The translations under genes and the position numbers were made by a program. The notes beneath the pieces are model-generated. The model was not told the DNA's origin and did no database searches. It saw only the letters and a program-made list of their open reading frames with translations. A DNA stretch of 64,000 bases, from the NCBI RefSeq assembly GCF_000718165.1, contig NZ_JOEY01000047.1, forward strand, positions 1 through 64,000, read 5' to 3'. Below are positions 52,405-61,708 of the stretch, piece after piece. The stretch's first letter is position 1; each line of letters opens with the position of its first letter. The DNA is from Streptomyces fulvoviolaceus (GTDB taxonomy: Bacteria; Actinomycetota; Actinomycetes; Streptomycetales; Streptomycetaceae).

Positions 52405-53282
52405 GTGGTCCCTCCCTGGGCCCGCTGACGGTCCATCCGTGCCGTCACCCAGTCCGTGAAGCGGGTCATCGGGATGGTCAGCGCCACGAAAACCAGGCCC
52501 GCGACGATGTAAGGCGTGTAGTTGAGGCTGCGGCCCACGATGATGTCGGCCGCCCGTACGGCGTCGATGGCGCCGCCGATCGACACGAGCCCGGTGTCCT
52601 TCTGCAGCGACACCAGATCGTTCAGCAGGGGCGGCACCTGGCGGCGCACCGCCTGCGGCAGCACCACGTGGCGCAGCGCCTGCCGGTTGGACAGACCGAG
52701 CGAGCGGGCCGCGGCGCGCTGGGAGGGGTGGATCGACTCGATGCCGGCGCGGAACACCTCGGCGACGTACGCCGAGTACGTCAGCGTCAGTGCCGTGCCG
52801 CCCAGCAGCACCGGGTCGACCGTCACGCCCTGCAACCGCAGCGCCGGAACGCCCAGGACGACGATCATGAGGTTAATGATGAGCGGAAGCCCGCGGAAGA
52901 AGTCCGTGTAGGCGGCGGCCAGGAAGCGGAGCGGGAAGAACACAGGACCGCGCAGCGTGCGCGCGATGGCGATGAGCATCCCGAGGACCAGTACGGCGAC
53001 ACCGCAGATCAGCAGCAGCCGGACGTTGAGCCACAGTCCTTCGAGGACCTTGGGGAACGCCTCGCGCGCGTACTGCCCGTTGAAGAACGTCTCCTTGGTG
53101 CGCGGCCAGCCGGGCGCGTTGACGACGACCAGGTAGAGGACGACGCCGGTGACCAGGGTCGAGAGCGCCGCGATCGCGGTGGCACGGCGGGCGCGGGAAC
53201 GCTTGCGACGCTCCCGCTCGATCCGCCGTTGCGAGGGCGTGTACGCGTCCTCCTGGCCGGACTGGTCCTTCGTCACGGTCAC
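52401..53282 (-). CDS. Polar amino acid ABC transporter permease
   Basis: The 293-residue permease has a basic cytoplasmic start and about five helices. The HisM/GlnP-type EAA loop is HPSQRAAARSLGLSNRQALR. FRGLPLIINLMIVVLGVPAL is also typical. The GTG at 53282 overlaps the stop of the binding-protein gene (GTGA). A second GTG two codons later is possible. Confidence 0.92.
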   Translation of the reverse strand: MTVTKDQSGQEDAYTPSQRRIERERRKRSRARRATAIAALSTLVTGVVLYLVVVNAPGWPRTKETFFNGQYAREAFPKVLEGLWLNVRLLLICGVAVLVLGMLIAIARTLRGPVFFPLRFLAAAYTDFFRGLPLIINLMIVVLGVPALRLQGVTVDPVLLGGTALTLTYSAYVAEVFRAGIESIHPSQRAAARSLGLSNRQALRHVVLPQAVRRQVPPLLNDLVSLQKDTGLVSIGGAIDAVRAADIIVGRSLNYTPYIVAGLVFVALTIPMTRFTDWVTARMDRQRAQGGTT

Positions 53283-54163
53283 TTGAGCACCGGGGCGTCG
53301 ACGGCGTCCGACAGCCACTCCTGCTCGAGCTTGGCGAGCGTTCCGTCCTTGCGCAGCGCGTCCACGGCGGCCGTCACGCACGAGGTGAGCGCGCTGCCCT
53401 TGTCGAGCACGAGTCCGAACTGCTCCGGCGTACCGCCCTGGTTCTCGAACTGCCCGGCGATCGTCCCGTCCGTCACCTCGGCCGCGGTGATGTAGAAGGC
53501 GGTCGGCAGGTCGACGACGATGGCGTCGACCTGGCCGTTCTTCAGCGCGGACTTGGCCTGGTCGTTCTTGGCGTACGCGGCGGCCTCCTGCGTCGGCTTC
53601 ACCACGTCCTCGATGTAGTTGAGGCTGGTCGTGCCGACCTGGGCGCCGAGCTTGAGGCCCTTCAGGTCCGCGATGCTCGTCGCCTTCGCGGCCTTGCTGC
53701 CCTTGAGCGCGATGACGGCCTGGCGCACGTCGTAGTAGCCGGACGAGAAGTCGACGGCCTTCTTGCGCTCGGCGCTGATCGACACCTGGTTGATGTCGAA
53801 GTCGAACGTCTTCTCACCGGGCGCGAAGGCCTTGTTGAAGGGGACGCTCTGCCAGACGACGGCACTCTTGTCGTAGCCGAGCTGCTTCGCCACGGCGTAC
53901 GCGACCGCCGACTCGAAGCCCTTGCCGTTGGCCGGCTTGTCGTCCTTGAACCACGGCTCGTACGCGGGCTCGTCGGTGGCGATGGTCAGCTTGCCGGAGG
54001 TCTCGGTGGCCAACTTGCCCTTGGCGCACGTGGTCCCGGTCGACCCGGAAGCCTCGTCGGACGCCTTCTCCTCCGGCTGGGGAGCACAGCCTACGGCGGT
54101 GGCGAGCAGGGCTATGGTGGCGGCGGCAACAGCGCGGCGCAGCGCGTGCGGGGCAAGGTGCAT
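53279..54163 (-). CDS. Polar amino acid ABC transporter substrate-binding lipoprotein
   Basis: The 294-residue lipoprotein has a lipobox LLATAVGC with the lipidated cysteine near residue 26. A family 3 solute-binding domain follows: ATDEPAYEPWFKDD, FDFDINQVSISAERKKAVDFS and LKGLKLGAQVGTTS. The acidic binding-site pattern suits a polar amino acid. I start at the ATG at 54163, since a signal peptide begins there. It is the first gene of the operon. Confidence 0.92.
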   Translation of the reverse strand: MHLAPHALRRAVAAATIALLATAVGCAPQPEEKASDEASGSTGTTCAKGKLATETSGKLTIATDEPAYEPWFKDDKPANGKGFESAVAYAVAKQLGYDKSAVVWQSVPFNKAFAPGEKTFDFDINQVSISAERKKAVDFSSGYYDVRQAVIALKGSKAAKATSIADLKGLKLGAQVGTTSLNYIEDVVKPTQEAAAYAKNDQAKSALKNGQVDAIVVDLPTAFYITAAEVTDGTIAGQFENQGGTPEQFGLVLDKGSALTSCVTAAVDALRKDGTLAKLEQEWLSDAVDAPVLK

Positions 54164-54671
54164 GGCGGGAGAGTGACAGTCCACCATCCCGTTTGTCCAG
54201 GTCACAGCGGGACTTGTCCGCATAGTGGGAACGGGTGTTGCGTTCTTGTGAACACTTCCTGTGGCCGCGGGAATCTGCCCTCACGAGTCGCCGGGGCCGC
54301 CGGTCGAGGGCGGGGATCGAAAGACCGGCGGCCCGTACCGCGCAGGAGCCGTCATCCTGTGCGGGGCTGCCTCCAGTTGACTGCGCAACCACGTGCGCCG
54401 GGAGCGCGCGCGTGACACCGGCGTGTGCGAAGGGTTCACACGGGGCGCGTGCGTGGAGCTTGCGCAGGGCGCGCGTTGGGGGGTTCGCGCGGGGCGTGCG
54501 TCAGGGTGTTCATGCCGAGCGTGCACAGGGAGGTGCGCGCGGGGTGTGCGCAACGGTGCATGCGCGGGGCGTAAGTTCACCACGCCCGCACCAGCGGCGG
54601 GCCGCGCGCCCCCTGAGCGACCAGGCGCCCTTGAGCTCAACGCCCAGCGCCCGCGCTCACCACCCCCGTGC
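54164..54671. other. Non-coding stretch with GCGCG-rich near-repeats
   Basis: These 508 bases hold the promoter of the ABC operon near the left end and no convincing gene. From about 54400 to 54580 there are loosely repeated words around GCGCGGGGCGTGCG. Readings in every frame are low-complexity. Confidence 0.6.
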
Positions 54672-55328
54672 TCACCACCCCCGCGCGCGCCACTCCGGCA
54701 GATGCGGCCGTTCCGTGCCCAGCGTCGTGTCGTTGCCGTGGCCCGGGTAGACCCAGGTCTCGTCCGGGAGCGCGTCAAAGATCTTCGTCTCGACGTCGTG
54801 GATCAGGCTGGCGAAGGCCTTCGGGTCCTTGCGGGTGTTGCCCACGCCTCCCGGGAAGAGGCAGTCCCCGGTGAACACATGGGGATGCCCGTGCGGGTCG
54901 TCGTAGACGAGGGCGATCGACCCCGGTGTGTGCCCGACCAGGTGGCGCGCGGTGAGTTCCACGCGCCCCACCTTGACGACGTCGCCGTCGTCGACCAGGA
55001 CGTCGGTGGGCACGGGGATGCCGTCGGCGTCGTGCCGGCCTGCGTACGTACGCGCGCGCGTGCCCGCGACGACCTCGGCGAGCGCCTGCCAGTGGTCGCC
55101 GTGCTGGTGTGTGGTGACGACGGACGCGATGCCGTCGTCACCGATCATGCCGAGCAGGGTCTCCGCCTCGTTGGCCGCGTCGATCAGCAGTTGCTCGTCC
55201 GTGGCCCGGCAGCGCAGCAGATAGGCGTTGTTCTCCATCGGGCCGACCGCGATCTTCGTGATCATGAGGTCTTTGAGTTCGTGCACGTCGGCAGGGCCGC
55301 CGACCGTCACCTGTCCGCTGTACGTCAT
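54672..55328 (-). CDS. Metallo-beta-lactamase-fold hydrolase
   Basis: The 218-residue protein has the MBL metal motif THQHGDHW near residue 72, then the histidine in VGHTPGS, the aspartate in FTGDCLFPGG and the histidine in VYPGHGNDT. This is the glyoxalase II/YcbL-type group, which hydrolyses thioesters or similar compounds. The start at 55328 follows the loss of protein-like sequence upstream. It sits 46 bases after the isomerase-like gene on the same strand. Confidence 0.9.
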   Translation of the reverse strand: MTYSGQVTVGGPADVHELKDLMITKIAVGPMENNAYLLRCRATDEQLLIDAANEAETLLGMIGDDGIASVVTTHQHGDHWQALAEVVAGTRARTYAGRHDADGIPVPTDVLVDDGDVVKVGRVELTARHLVGHTPGSIALVYDDPHGHPHVFTGDCLFPGGVGNTRKDPKAFASLIHDVETKIFDALPDETWVYPGHGNDTTLGTERPHLPEWRARGW

Positions 55329-55374
55329 GGCTGTCAGCCTATAGCGGGGGAGCGCACCGGGAACTGTCCACGTG

Positions 55375-56061
55375 CTACAGCGGAGGAAGCGCCGGCAGCG
55401 CACCGTCGTTCACCGACAGGCGGGAGCCGTCTCGGCGCCCGGCGAGCCAGCCGAGCAGGTCTGCCTGACGGCCGGTGACGGTGATCGCGGCTCCTTCCGA
55501 ACGGCCGGTCGCGCTCCGGCGGCCGTCGTCCTCCTCGATCAGCAGGGCGGGCACATCGGGATGGCCCCGGAACCGCGCGGTGAGGAAGTCGATCTCGCGC
55601 CGGGTGAACTCCGCCGGGAGGTCCTCCAGCTCGTACCCGATGCCGAGGTCCACGTGGTGCAGCTCCACCTCGACCCAGCGCCGGAACGGCACCCGGGACG
55701 CCGAGTCGGTGACCCCGTTGCGCAGCTCGACCGTGCGGGACCAGTCCGCAGGCTCGGCCCCCGCGGCCTGGAAACGGGCCGCGCTGTCGCGCAGGTCGGC
55801 TAGGTGCGCGGCGAGAGGGCGCGGGGCGTCCCGCTCGATGTCGGCGTCACGCGCGTGTGCGGAGGCGTACATGGGGCGGCCCTCCAGAACGTTCACGAGC
55901 GCTTCGGCGTTCCGGGAGAGGTGGGCGAGGACATGGCCGCGGGTCCAGCCGGGCAGCCGTGACGACTGGGTCACGGAAGCGTTGTCCAGTTTGGCGGCTG
56001 CGATGAGCAGCCGTTCGGTCGCATCGCGTACAGACACCAGGTCATGTGCGTGATCAATCAT
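55375..56061 (-). CDS. Mycothiol-dependent maleylpyruvate isomerase family protein
   Basis: The 228-residue protein has a DinB-like N-terminal bundle with SRLPGWTRGHVLAHLSRNAEAL. The metal-binding histidine pattern is completed by RWVEVELHHVDLG. The C-terminal MDMPI domain ends near residue 220. Members use mycothiol as cofactor in ring-fission product isomerisation, or have unknown thiol-transfer roles. The gene is divergent from uvrA. Confidence 0.87.
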   Translation of the reverse strand: MIDHAHDLVSVRDATERLLIAAAKLDNASVTQSSRLPGWTRGHVLAHLSRNAEALVNVLEGRPMYASAHARDADIERDAPRPLAAHLADLRDSAARFQAAGAEPADWSRTVELRNGVTDSASRVPFRRWVEVELHHVDLGIGYELEDLPAEFTRREIDFLTARFRGHPDVPALLIEEDDGRRSATGRSEGAAITVTGRQADLLGWLAGRRDGSRLSVNDGALPALPPL

Positions 56062-56206
56062 GGTGCTGACACTAGCCCCGCCACACCTTTGGGTGAAGGT
56101 GGTGAAGCTGTGCCGTAAATCGAATGCGCGTGCTATATGGTCGGGTGCGGCGTCGGGCATGCTGGATGGGCCGGGGATTGTTATGCATCCGGGAATCCGA
56201 CCGGCG

Positions 56207-56229
56207 TTGTCAGTGGCTCCCCCTAGTCT
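56207..56229 (+). promoter_or_regulatory. PafBC/RecA-NDp-type damage promoter of uvrA
   Basis: TTGTCAGTG (56207-56215), an 8-base spacer and TAGTCT (56224-56229) match the consensus fully. The uvrA GTG is 57 bases downstream, so the transcript has a leader. Confidence 0.88.
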
Positions 56230-56285
56230 GAGAAAGCACGGGGGCCTCGCCCCTGTCACTTCTCTCAAGAAAGGTGCGGACCGGC

Positions 56286-59200
56286 GTGGCCGACCGTCTC
56301 ATCGTCCGTGGCGCGCGCGAGCACAACCTGAAGAACGTCTCGCTCGACCTGCCTCGCGACTCGCTCATCGTCTTCACGGGCCTGTCCGGGTCGGGCAAGT
56401 CTTCCCTGGCCTTCGACACCATCTTCGCCGAGGGCCAGCGGCGCTACGTGGAATCGCTCTCCTCGTACGCCCGCCAGTTCCTCGGCCAGATGGACAAGCC
56501 GGACGTCGACTTCATCGAGGGCCTCTCGCCCGCGGTCTCCATCGACCAGAAGTCGACCTCGCGCAACCCGCGCTCGACGGTCGGCACCATCACCGAGGTC
56601 TACGACTATCTGCGTCTGCTCTTCGCGCGCATCGGCAAGCCGCACTGCCCCGAGTGCAGCCGCCCGATCTCGCGCCAGTCGCCGCAGGCCATCGTCGACA
56701 GGGTCCTGGAGCTGCCGGAGGGGAGCCGCTTCCAGGTGCTGTCGCCGCTGGTGCGCGAGCGCAAGGGCGAGTTCGTCGACCTGTTCGCGGATCTCCAGAC
56801 CAAGGGTTACAGCCGTGCGCGCGTGGACGGCGAGACCATCCAGCTCTCCGAGCCGCCCACGCTGAAGAAGCAGGAGAAGCACACCATCGAAGTGGTCGTC
56901 GACCGCCTCACGGTGAAGGACTCCGCCAAGCGCCGGCTCACCGACTCCGTGGAGACGGCCCTCGGTCTGTCCGGCGGCATGGTCGTGCTCGACTTCGTCG
57001 ACCTCCCCTCGGACGACCCCGAGCGTGAGCGCATGTACTCCGAGCACCTGTACTGCCCGTACGACGACCTGTCCTTCGAGGAGCTGGAGCCCCGCTCCTT
57101 CTCCTTCAACTCGCCCTTCGGCGCCTGCCCCGAGTGCACCGGCATCGGCACGCGCATGGAGGTCGACCCCGAGCTGATCGTCCCGGACGAGGACAAGTCC
57201 CTCGACGAGGGCGCCATCCACCCCTGGTCGCACGGCCACACCAAGGACTACTTCGGCCGTCTGGTCGGCGCTCTCGCGGACGCGTTGGGATTCCGGACGG
57301 ACATCCCCTTCGCGGGCCTCCCACAGCGCGCCAGGAAGGCCCTCCTCCAGGGCCACAAGACGCAGATCGAGGTCCGCTACCGCAACCGGTACGGACGCGA
57401 GCGCGTGTACACGACCCCGTTCGAAGGCGCCGTCCCCTTCGTCAAGCGCCGGCACAGCGAGTCCGAGAGCGACGCCAGCCGTGAGCGCTTCGAGGGCTAC
57501 ATGCGCGAGGTGCCCTGCCCCACCTGTCAGGGCACGCGCCTGAAGCCGCTCGTCCTCGCGGTCACCGTCATGGGGAAGTCGATCGCCGAAGTCTCCGGGA
57601 TGTCCATCAGCGACTGCGCGGAATTCCTGGGCGAGCTGAAGCTCAGCGCCCGCGACAAGAAGATCGCCGAGCGCGTGCTGAAGGAGGTCAACGAACGGCT
57701 GCGGTTCCTGGTCGACGTCGGCCTGGACTACCTCTCGCTGAACCGCGCGGCCGGCACGCTCTCCGGCGGCGAGGCCCAGCGCATCCGTCTGGCCACCCAG
57801 ATCGGCTCGGGACTCGTCGGCGTCCTCTACGTGCTCGACGAGCCGTCCATCGGTCTGCACCAGCGTGACAACCACCGGCTGATCGAGACCCTGGTCCGGC
57901 TGCGTGACATGGGCAACACGCTCATCGTCGTCGAGCACGACGAGGACACCATCAAGGTCGCCGACTGGATCGTCGACATCGGACCCGGCGCGGGCGAGCA
58001 CGGCGGCAAGGTCGTGCACAGCGGCTCCCTGAAGGAGCTGCTCGCCAACGACGAGTCGCAGACCGGGCAGTACCTGTCGGGCAAGAAGGCCATCCCGCTG
58101 CCCGACGTCCGACGCCCGCAGGACCCGTCCCGTCGGCTCACGGTGCACGGCGCCCGTGAGAACAACCTGCAGGACATTGACGTGTCGTTCCCGCTGGGCG
58201 TGTTCACCGCGGTCACGGGTGTGTCCGGCTCCGGCAAGTCGACACTGGTCAACGACATCCTGTACACGCACCTGGCCCGCGAGCTCAACGGCGCCCGGAG
58301 CGTTCCGGGGCGGCACACGCGTGTGGACGGCGACGACCTCGTCGACAAGGTCGTGCACGTCGACCAGTCGCCCATCGGCCGTACCCCGCGGTCGAACCCG
58401 GCGACGTACACCGGCGTCTTCGACCACGTCCGCAAGCTGTTCGCCGAGACCACCGAGGCGAAGGTCCGCGGCTACATGCCCGGCCGCTTCTCCTTCAACG
58501 TCAAGGGCGGCCGCTGCGAGAACTGCGCCGGCGACGGCACGATCAAGATCGAGATGAACTTCCTCCCGGACGTCTACGTCCCGTGCGAGGTCTGCCATGG
58601 CGCCCGTTACAACCGGGAGACCCTGGAGGTCCACTACAAGGGCAAGTCCATCGCCGACGTCCTGAACATGCCGATCGAGGAGGCGACGGCGTTCTTCGAG
58701 GCCGTGCCCGCGATCGCCCGCCACCTCAACACGCTGAAGGACGTCGGCCTCGGCTACGTCCGGCTCGGCCAGGCCGCGACCACCCTGTCCGGTGGCGAGG
58801 CCCAGCGGGTGAAGCTCGCCAGCGAGCTCCAGAAGCGCTCCACCGGCCGCACGGTCTACGTCCTGGACGAGCCGACCACCGGTCTGCACTTCGAGGACAT
58901 CAGCAAGCTGCTGACGGTGCTGTCCGGCCTGGTCGACAAGGGCAACACGGTCATCGTCATCGAGCACAACCTCGACGTGGTCAAGACGGCCGACTGGGTC
59001 GTCGACATGGGCCCCGAGGGCGGCGCCGGCGGCGGTCTCGTCGTCGCCGAGGGCACGCCCGAGGACGTCGCCGGCGTCCCGGCCAGCCACACCGGCAAGT
59101 TCTTGCGGGAGATCCTCGGCGCCGACCGGATCAGCGACGGCACCTCGGTGAAGGCCCCGCGCAAGGCAGCGGCCAAGAAGACGGTCGCGGCCAAGTCGAC

Positions 59201-59339
59201 GGCGAAGAAGACGGCCACGGCCAAGACGGCGGTGGCCAGGACAGCCACGGCCGCCAACAACACGGCGGCGAAGAAGGCGACCGGAGCCACCAAGAAGGCC
59301 GCACCCGCGAAGAAGACGACCCGGGCTCGCAAGGCCTGA
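56286..59339 (+). CDS. uvrA: UvrABC excinuclease subunit A
   Basis: The 1017-residue damage-recognition ATPase has two ABC modules: Walker [15 protein letters not shown] near residue 35 and [14 protein letters not shown] near residue 645, with signatures [12 protein letters not shown] and [12 protein letters not shown]. Zinc-binding cysteines lie in [18 protein letters not shown] and CENCAGDG. The last 65 residues are an Ala/Lys tail ([19 protein letters not shown] and similar), like histone H1, absent from typical UvrA. I start at the GTG at 56286, after AAGGTGCGGA. Confidence 0.97.
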   Translation: MADRLIVRGAREHNLKNVSLDLPRDSLIVFTGLSGSGKSSLAFDTIFAEGQRRYVESLSSYARQFLGQMDKPDVDFIEGLSPAVSIDQKSTSRNPRSTVGTITEVYDYLRLLFARIGKPHCPECSRPISRQSPQAIVDRVLELPEGSRFQVLSPLVRERKGEFVDLFADLQTKGYSRARVDGETIQLSEPPTLKKQEKHTIEVVVDRLTVKDSAKRRLTDSVETALGLSGGMVVLDFVDLPSDDPERERMYSEHLYCPYDDLSFEELEPRSFSFNSPFGACPECTGIGTRMEVDPELIVPDEDKSLDEGAIHPWSHGHTKDYFGRLVGALADALGFRTDIPFAGLPQRARKALLQGHKTQIEVRYRNRYGRERVYTTPFEGAVPFVKRRHSESESDASRERFEGYMREVPCPTCQGTRLKPLVLAVTVMGKSIAEVSGMSISDCAEFLGELKLSARDKKIAERVLKEVNERLRFLVDVGLDYLSLNRAAGTLSGGEAQRIRLATQIGSGLVGVLYVLDEPSIGLHQRDNHRLIETLVRLRDMGNTLIVVEHDEDTIKVADWIVDIGPGAGEHGGKVVHSGSLKELLANDESQTGQYLSGKKAIPLPDVRRPQDPSRRLTVHGARENNLQDIDVSFPLGVFTAVTGVSGSGKSTLVNDILYTHLARELNGARSVPGRHTRVDGDDLVDKVVHVDQSPIGRTPRSNPATYTGVFDHVRKLFAETTEAKVRGYMPGRFSFNVKGGRCENCAGDGTIKIEMNFLPDVYVPCEVCHGARYNRETLEVHYKGKSIADVLNMPIEEATAFFEAVPAIARHLNTLKDVGLGYVRLGQAATTLSGGEAQRVKLASELQKRSTGRTVYVLDEPTTGLHFEDISKLLTVLSGLVDKGNTVIVIEHNLDVVKTADWVVDMGPEGGAGGGLVVAEGTPEDVAGVPASHTGKFLREILGADRISDGTSVKAPRKAAAKKTVAAKSTAKKTATAKTAVARTATAANNTAAKKATGATKKAAPAKKTTRARKA

Positions 59340-59372
59340 GGCGTACGGACAACTGGTCCGGACACATCCGGA

Positions 59373-59417
59373 AACGAGCGGCGCCCCGCGGGAACTCCCC
59401 GCGGGGCGCCGCTCGTT
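59373..59417. terminator. Strong bidirectional terminator after uvrA
   Basis: A perfect 20-bp stem (59373-59392 with 59398-59417) closes an AACTC loop between the convergent uvrA and sugar kinase genes. Confidence 0.92.
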
Positions 59418-59466
59418 CCACCATCAGCCACCCTCGCCCCAAGCCCCACGGCTCGACGAACATCCC

Positions 59467-60378
59467 CTAGAAGTCCCCCAGTTCAGAGGCGTACGGCGGC
59501 TCCGCACCCGCCCGCGAGCACGTGATCGCTGCCGCACGCGCCGCGAACCGCAGCAGCCGGTTCCAGCCCTCGGTGCCCAGCAGTTCGAGCGCCGGCGAGG
59601 ACAGGGCGTCCAGGGCGGACAGGCCGTGCAGCAGGGCCGCGTTCACGGTGTCGCCGGCGCCGATGGTGTCCACGACGTCGACCTTCTCGCCCGGCACCGA
59701 GTGCACCACGCCGTCCCGGGTGAAGACGGTCAGCCCGTCACCGCCCTGGGTGATCACGACGGCCGCGGGTCCCGCGGCAAGCCACTCGCGCGGGGTGCCG
59801 CCCAGCCACAGCGCGTCCTCCTCGGAGAGCTTGAGCAGTGACACCGACGGCAGCCAGCTCTTGAACCGGGCCCGATAGGCGTCCGCGTCGGGAATCAACC
59901 CCGCCCGGATGTTCGGGTCGAGCGCGGTGAACACCCCTCGCGCGGCAGCGGTCCGCATCAGCTCCTCGTAGGCACTCGCTCCCGGCTCCAGGACGAGCGA
60001 GCAGGTACCGAAGGACACCGCCCGCACGTCCGCGGGGAGCTCGGCGGGCGCCGCGAACAGCCGGTCGGCCGTGCCGTCGACGTAGAAGGAGTAGGCGGCC
60101 GAGCCGTTCGCGTCGATGGTGGCGACCGCGAGGGTGGTCGGTTCCGTGCCGCGCTGCACGCCCGACACGTCCACCCCTGCCTGCCGCAGCCCGTCGAGCA
60201 GGGCCTCCCCGAAGGCGTCGTACGAGGTGCGGGAAGAGAAGGCCGTGGGGGAGCCGAGGCGGCCGAGGGCCACGGCCGTGTTGTACGGGCCGCCGCCGAG
60301 CGCCGGCTTCAGGCCCGCGAGGGCACCCGTGCCCTGCGGTACCAGGTCGATCAGGGCCTCACCGGCGACGACGATCAC
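59467..60378 (-). CDS. PfkB-family sugar kinase, fructokinase-like
   Basis: The 303-residue kinase has the PfkB motifs: VVAGEALIDLVPQG at the start, ALGGGPYNTAVALGRLG, and DTIGAGDTVNAALLHG with the catalytic base near residue 250. The sugar is probably fructose or a related keto-sugar. The GTG start overlaps the stop of the LacI-type regulator gene (GTGA), so both are made together, which suggests the regulator senses the kinase's substrate. Confidence 0.9.
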   Translation of the reverse strand: MIVVAGEALIDLVPQGTGALAGLKPALGGGPYNTAVALGRLGSPTAFSSRTSYDAFGEALLDGLRQAGVDVSGVQRGTEPTTLAVATIDANGSAAYSFYVDGTADRLFAAPAELPADVRAVSFGTCSLVLEPGASAYEELMRTAAARGVFTALDPNIRAGLIPDADAYRARFKSWLPSVSLLKLSEEDALWLGGTPREWLAAGPAAVVITQGGDGLTVFTRDGVVHSVPGEKVDVVDTIGAGDTVNAALLHGLSALDALSSPALELLGTEGWNRLLRFAARAAAITCSRAGAEPPYASELGDF

Positions 60379-61544
60379 AAGACGGTTCCTTTCTCGGACT
60401 GCGAAGACTGCGAGGACTGCGAGGACTGCGCGCGCCCCACGCGCTGCACGGACTGTGCGGGCTTCGCGAGCCGAGCCGGCGGCGGATCGGGGCAACCGCA
60501 CGACGTGCGGTGGACGAAGGTGCAGGGGAGCCGCACGGTCCGGGCGGGCAGGTCCGGAGCGGCGAGGCGTTCCAGGAGCATCCGGACCGCCCGGGCCCCG
60601 ATGCCCCTGCTGGGCTGGGCGATCGCGGTGAGCCGGGGAGAGAACAGGTCCGCCCAGGCGAAGTCGTCGAAGCAGCACAGCGCCATGTCCTCGGGCACCG
60701 ACAGACCGTGGTCGCGCAGGGTGCGCAGTGCCCCGATGGTCATCGCGTTGTTGGCGGTGACGAGGGCGGTGGGCGGCGCGGCGAGGGAGAGCAGGGCCGC
60801 GGTGGCCCGTTCGGCACCGGCCGACTCGGAGTCGCCGTGCACGACGAGGCGTTCGTCATGGGCGAGCCCGGATGCTGCCAGGCCCTGTCGGTAACCGGCG
60901 GTCCGCTCGCGGGTGGTGCTGAGTCCGGGCAGGCCCGCGACCAGGGCGATGCGCCGATGGCCGAGCCCGGCGAGATGGGTGACCAACCGGGCCGTCGGCT
61001 CGGTGCTCTCGGCACAGACCTGATCGAAGTGCGGCCCGCTGTCCGCCGGCCCGCCCTCCGTCGACGCCTTGCCCGCCGACGCGCCGTCCCCCGAAGCGTC
61101 GACCACCCGGTCGAGGAACACGGTCGGTACGTGGTGGCGCCCGAGGTAGGCGACGAGCTCACGGGGGTCCGCCGAGGGCGCGACGATCATGCCGTCCACC
61201 CGCCGCTCGTGCAGCAGCTGGACGACTTTGCGCTCGTGCCCGGGATCGTCGTGCGGATCGGCGATCAGCAGGCTGTAACCGTGCTCCAGAGCGCCGGCCT
61301 CGACCCCCTGGAGGATCTCCGTGAAGTAGGGGTTGCTGATCGCCGACACCGCGAGCCCGATGGACCGGGTGCGGGAGGTGACCAGGGAGCGGGCGAGGGT
61401 GTTGGGCGTGTAACCGAGCTCGTCGATGGCGTCCAGCACGGCCTGGCGGGTGTGCGGCAGGACCGGCCGGGTGTCGTTGAGCACGTGCGAGACGGTCGCC
61501 ACGGACACACCGGCACTCCGGGCGACGTCGGCCATGGTGGCCAT
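60375..61544 (-). CDS. LacI-family transcriptional regulator
   Basis: The 389-residue repressor has the LacI headpiece (MADVARSAGVSVATVSHVLN) and hinge, then a periplasmic-binding-protein-like domain with GLAVSAISNPYFTEILQGVE. The core includes an unusual insert of about 25 residues (ASGDGASAGKASTEGGPADS). The C-terminus ends in a Ser/Gln repeat that comes from a 9-base microsatellite. A LacI-type operator lies 60 bases upstream. It likely represses itself and the kinase. Confidence 0.92.
   Translation of the reverse strand: MATMADVARSAGVSVATVSHVLNDTRPVLPHTRQAVLDAIDELGYTPNTLARSLVTSRTRSIGLAVSAISNPYFTEILQGVEAGALEHGYSLLIADPHDDPGHERKVVQLLHERRVDGMIVAPSADPRELVAYLGRHHVPTVFLDRVVDASGDGASAGKASTEGGPADSGPHFDQVCAESTEPTARLVTHLAGLGHRRIALVAGLPGLSTTRERTAGYRQGLAASGLAHDERLVVHGDSESAGAERATAALLSLAAPPTALVTANNAMTIGALRTLRDHGLSVPEDMALCCFDDFAWADLFSPRLTAIAQPSRGIGARAVRMLLERLAAPDLPARTVRLPCTFVHRTSCGCPDPPPARLAKPAQSVQRVGRAQSSQSSQSSQSEKGTVL
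60396..60431 (-). repeat. 9-base microsatellite in the LacI gene tail
   Basis: Four 9-base units of the form (G/A)GACTGCG(A/C) at 60396, 60405, 60414 and 60423 encode SQS repeats on the minus strand. Copy number could vary without shifting frame. Confidence 0.85.
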
Positions 61545-61604
61545 TGAGTCCCCCTTCCGGAACGGTGGCTCCACGGCCGGAAGGTATCCCATCCGACGGC
61601 CGAC

Positions 61605-61628
61605 GTAAACGCTTACGCAAGCGTTTAC
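61605..61628. promoter_or_regulatory. LacI-type operator
   Basis: GTAAACGCTT (61605-61614) and AAGCGTTTAC (61619-61628) form a perfect inverted repeat with a 4-base centre, upstream of the LacI gene. It carries the AACG/CGTT core common for LacI-family sites. Confidence 0.8.
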
Positions 61629-61632
61629 GCGC

Positions 61633-61708
61633 AGTCGCCGAGCCGAGGCCTCTGTACGGCGCTCACTCCCAGTCGCCGAGCCGAGGCCCCGGCACAGCGC
61701 TCACTCCC
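61633..61708. repeat. 38-base tandem duplication at the end of an XRE gene
   Basis: Two 38-base units (61633-61670 and 61671-61708) differ at only a few positions. Each carries the complement of the TGA stop. The second contains the true stop of the gene ending at 61701. A partial third unit lies in the coding end. Confidence 0.85.

Noticed and set aside
54400..54600. Possible CRISPR-like or phased repeats
   Set aside because: Words are similar but have no constant repeat or spacer length.
54393..55478. Plus-strand ORF across the non-coding stretch and the MBL gene
   Set aside because: Low-complexity start and antisense to a motif-complete MBL hydrolase.
56265..59090. 941-codon antisense ORF over uvrA
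   Set aside because: Same reason; the product has no domain and is rich in Val, Asp and Leu repeats of the shadow type.
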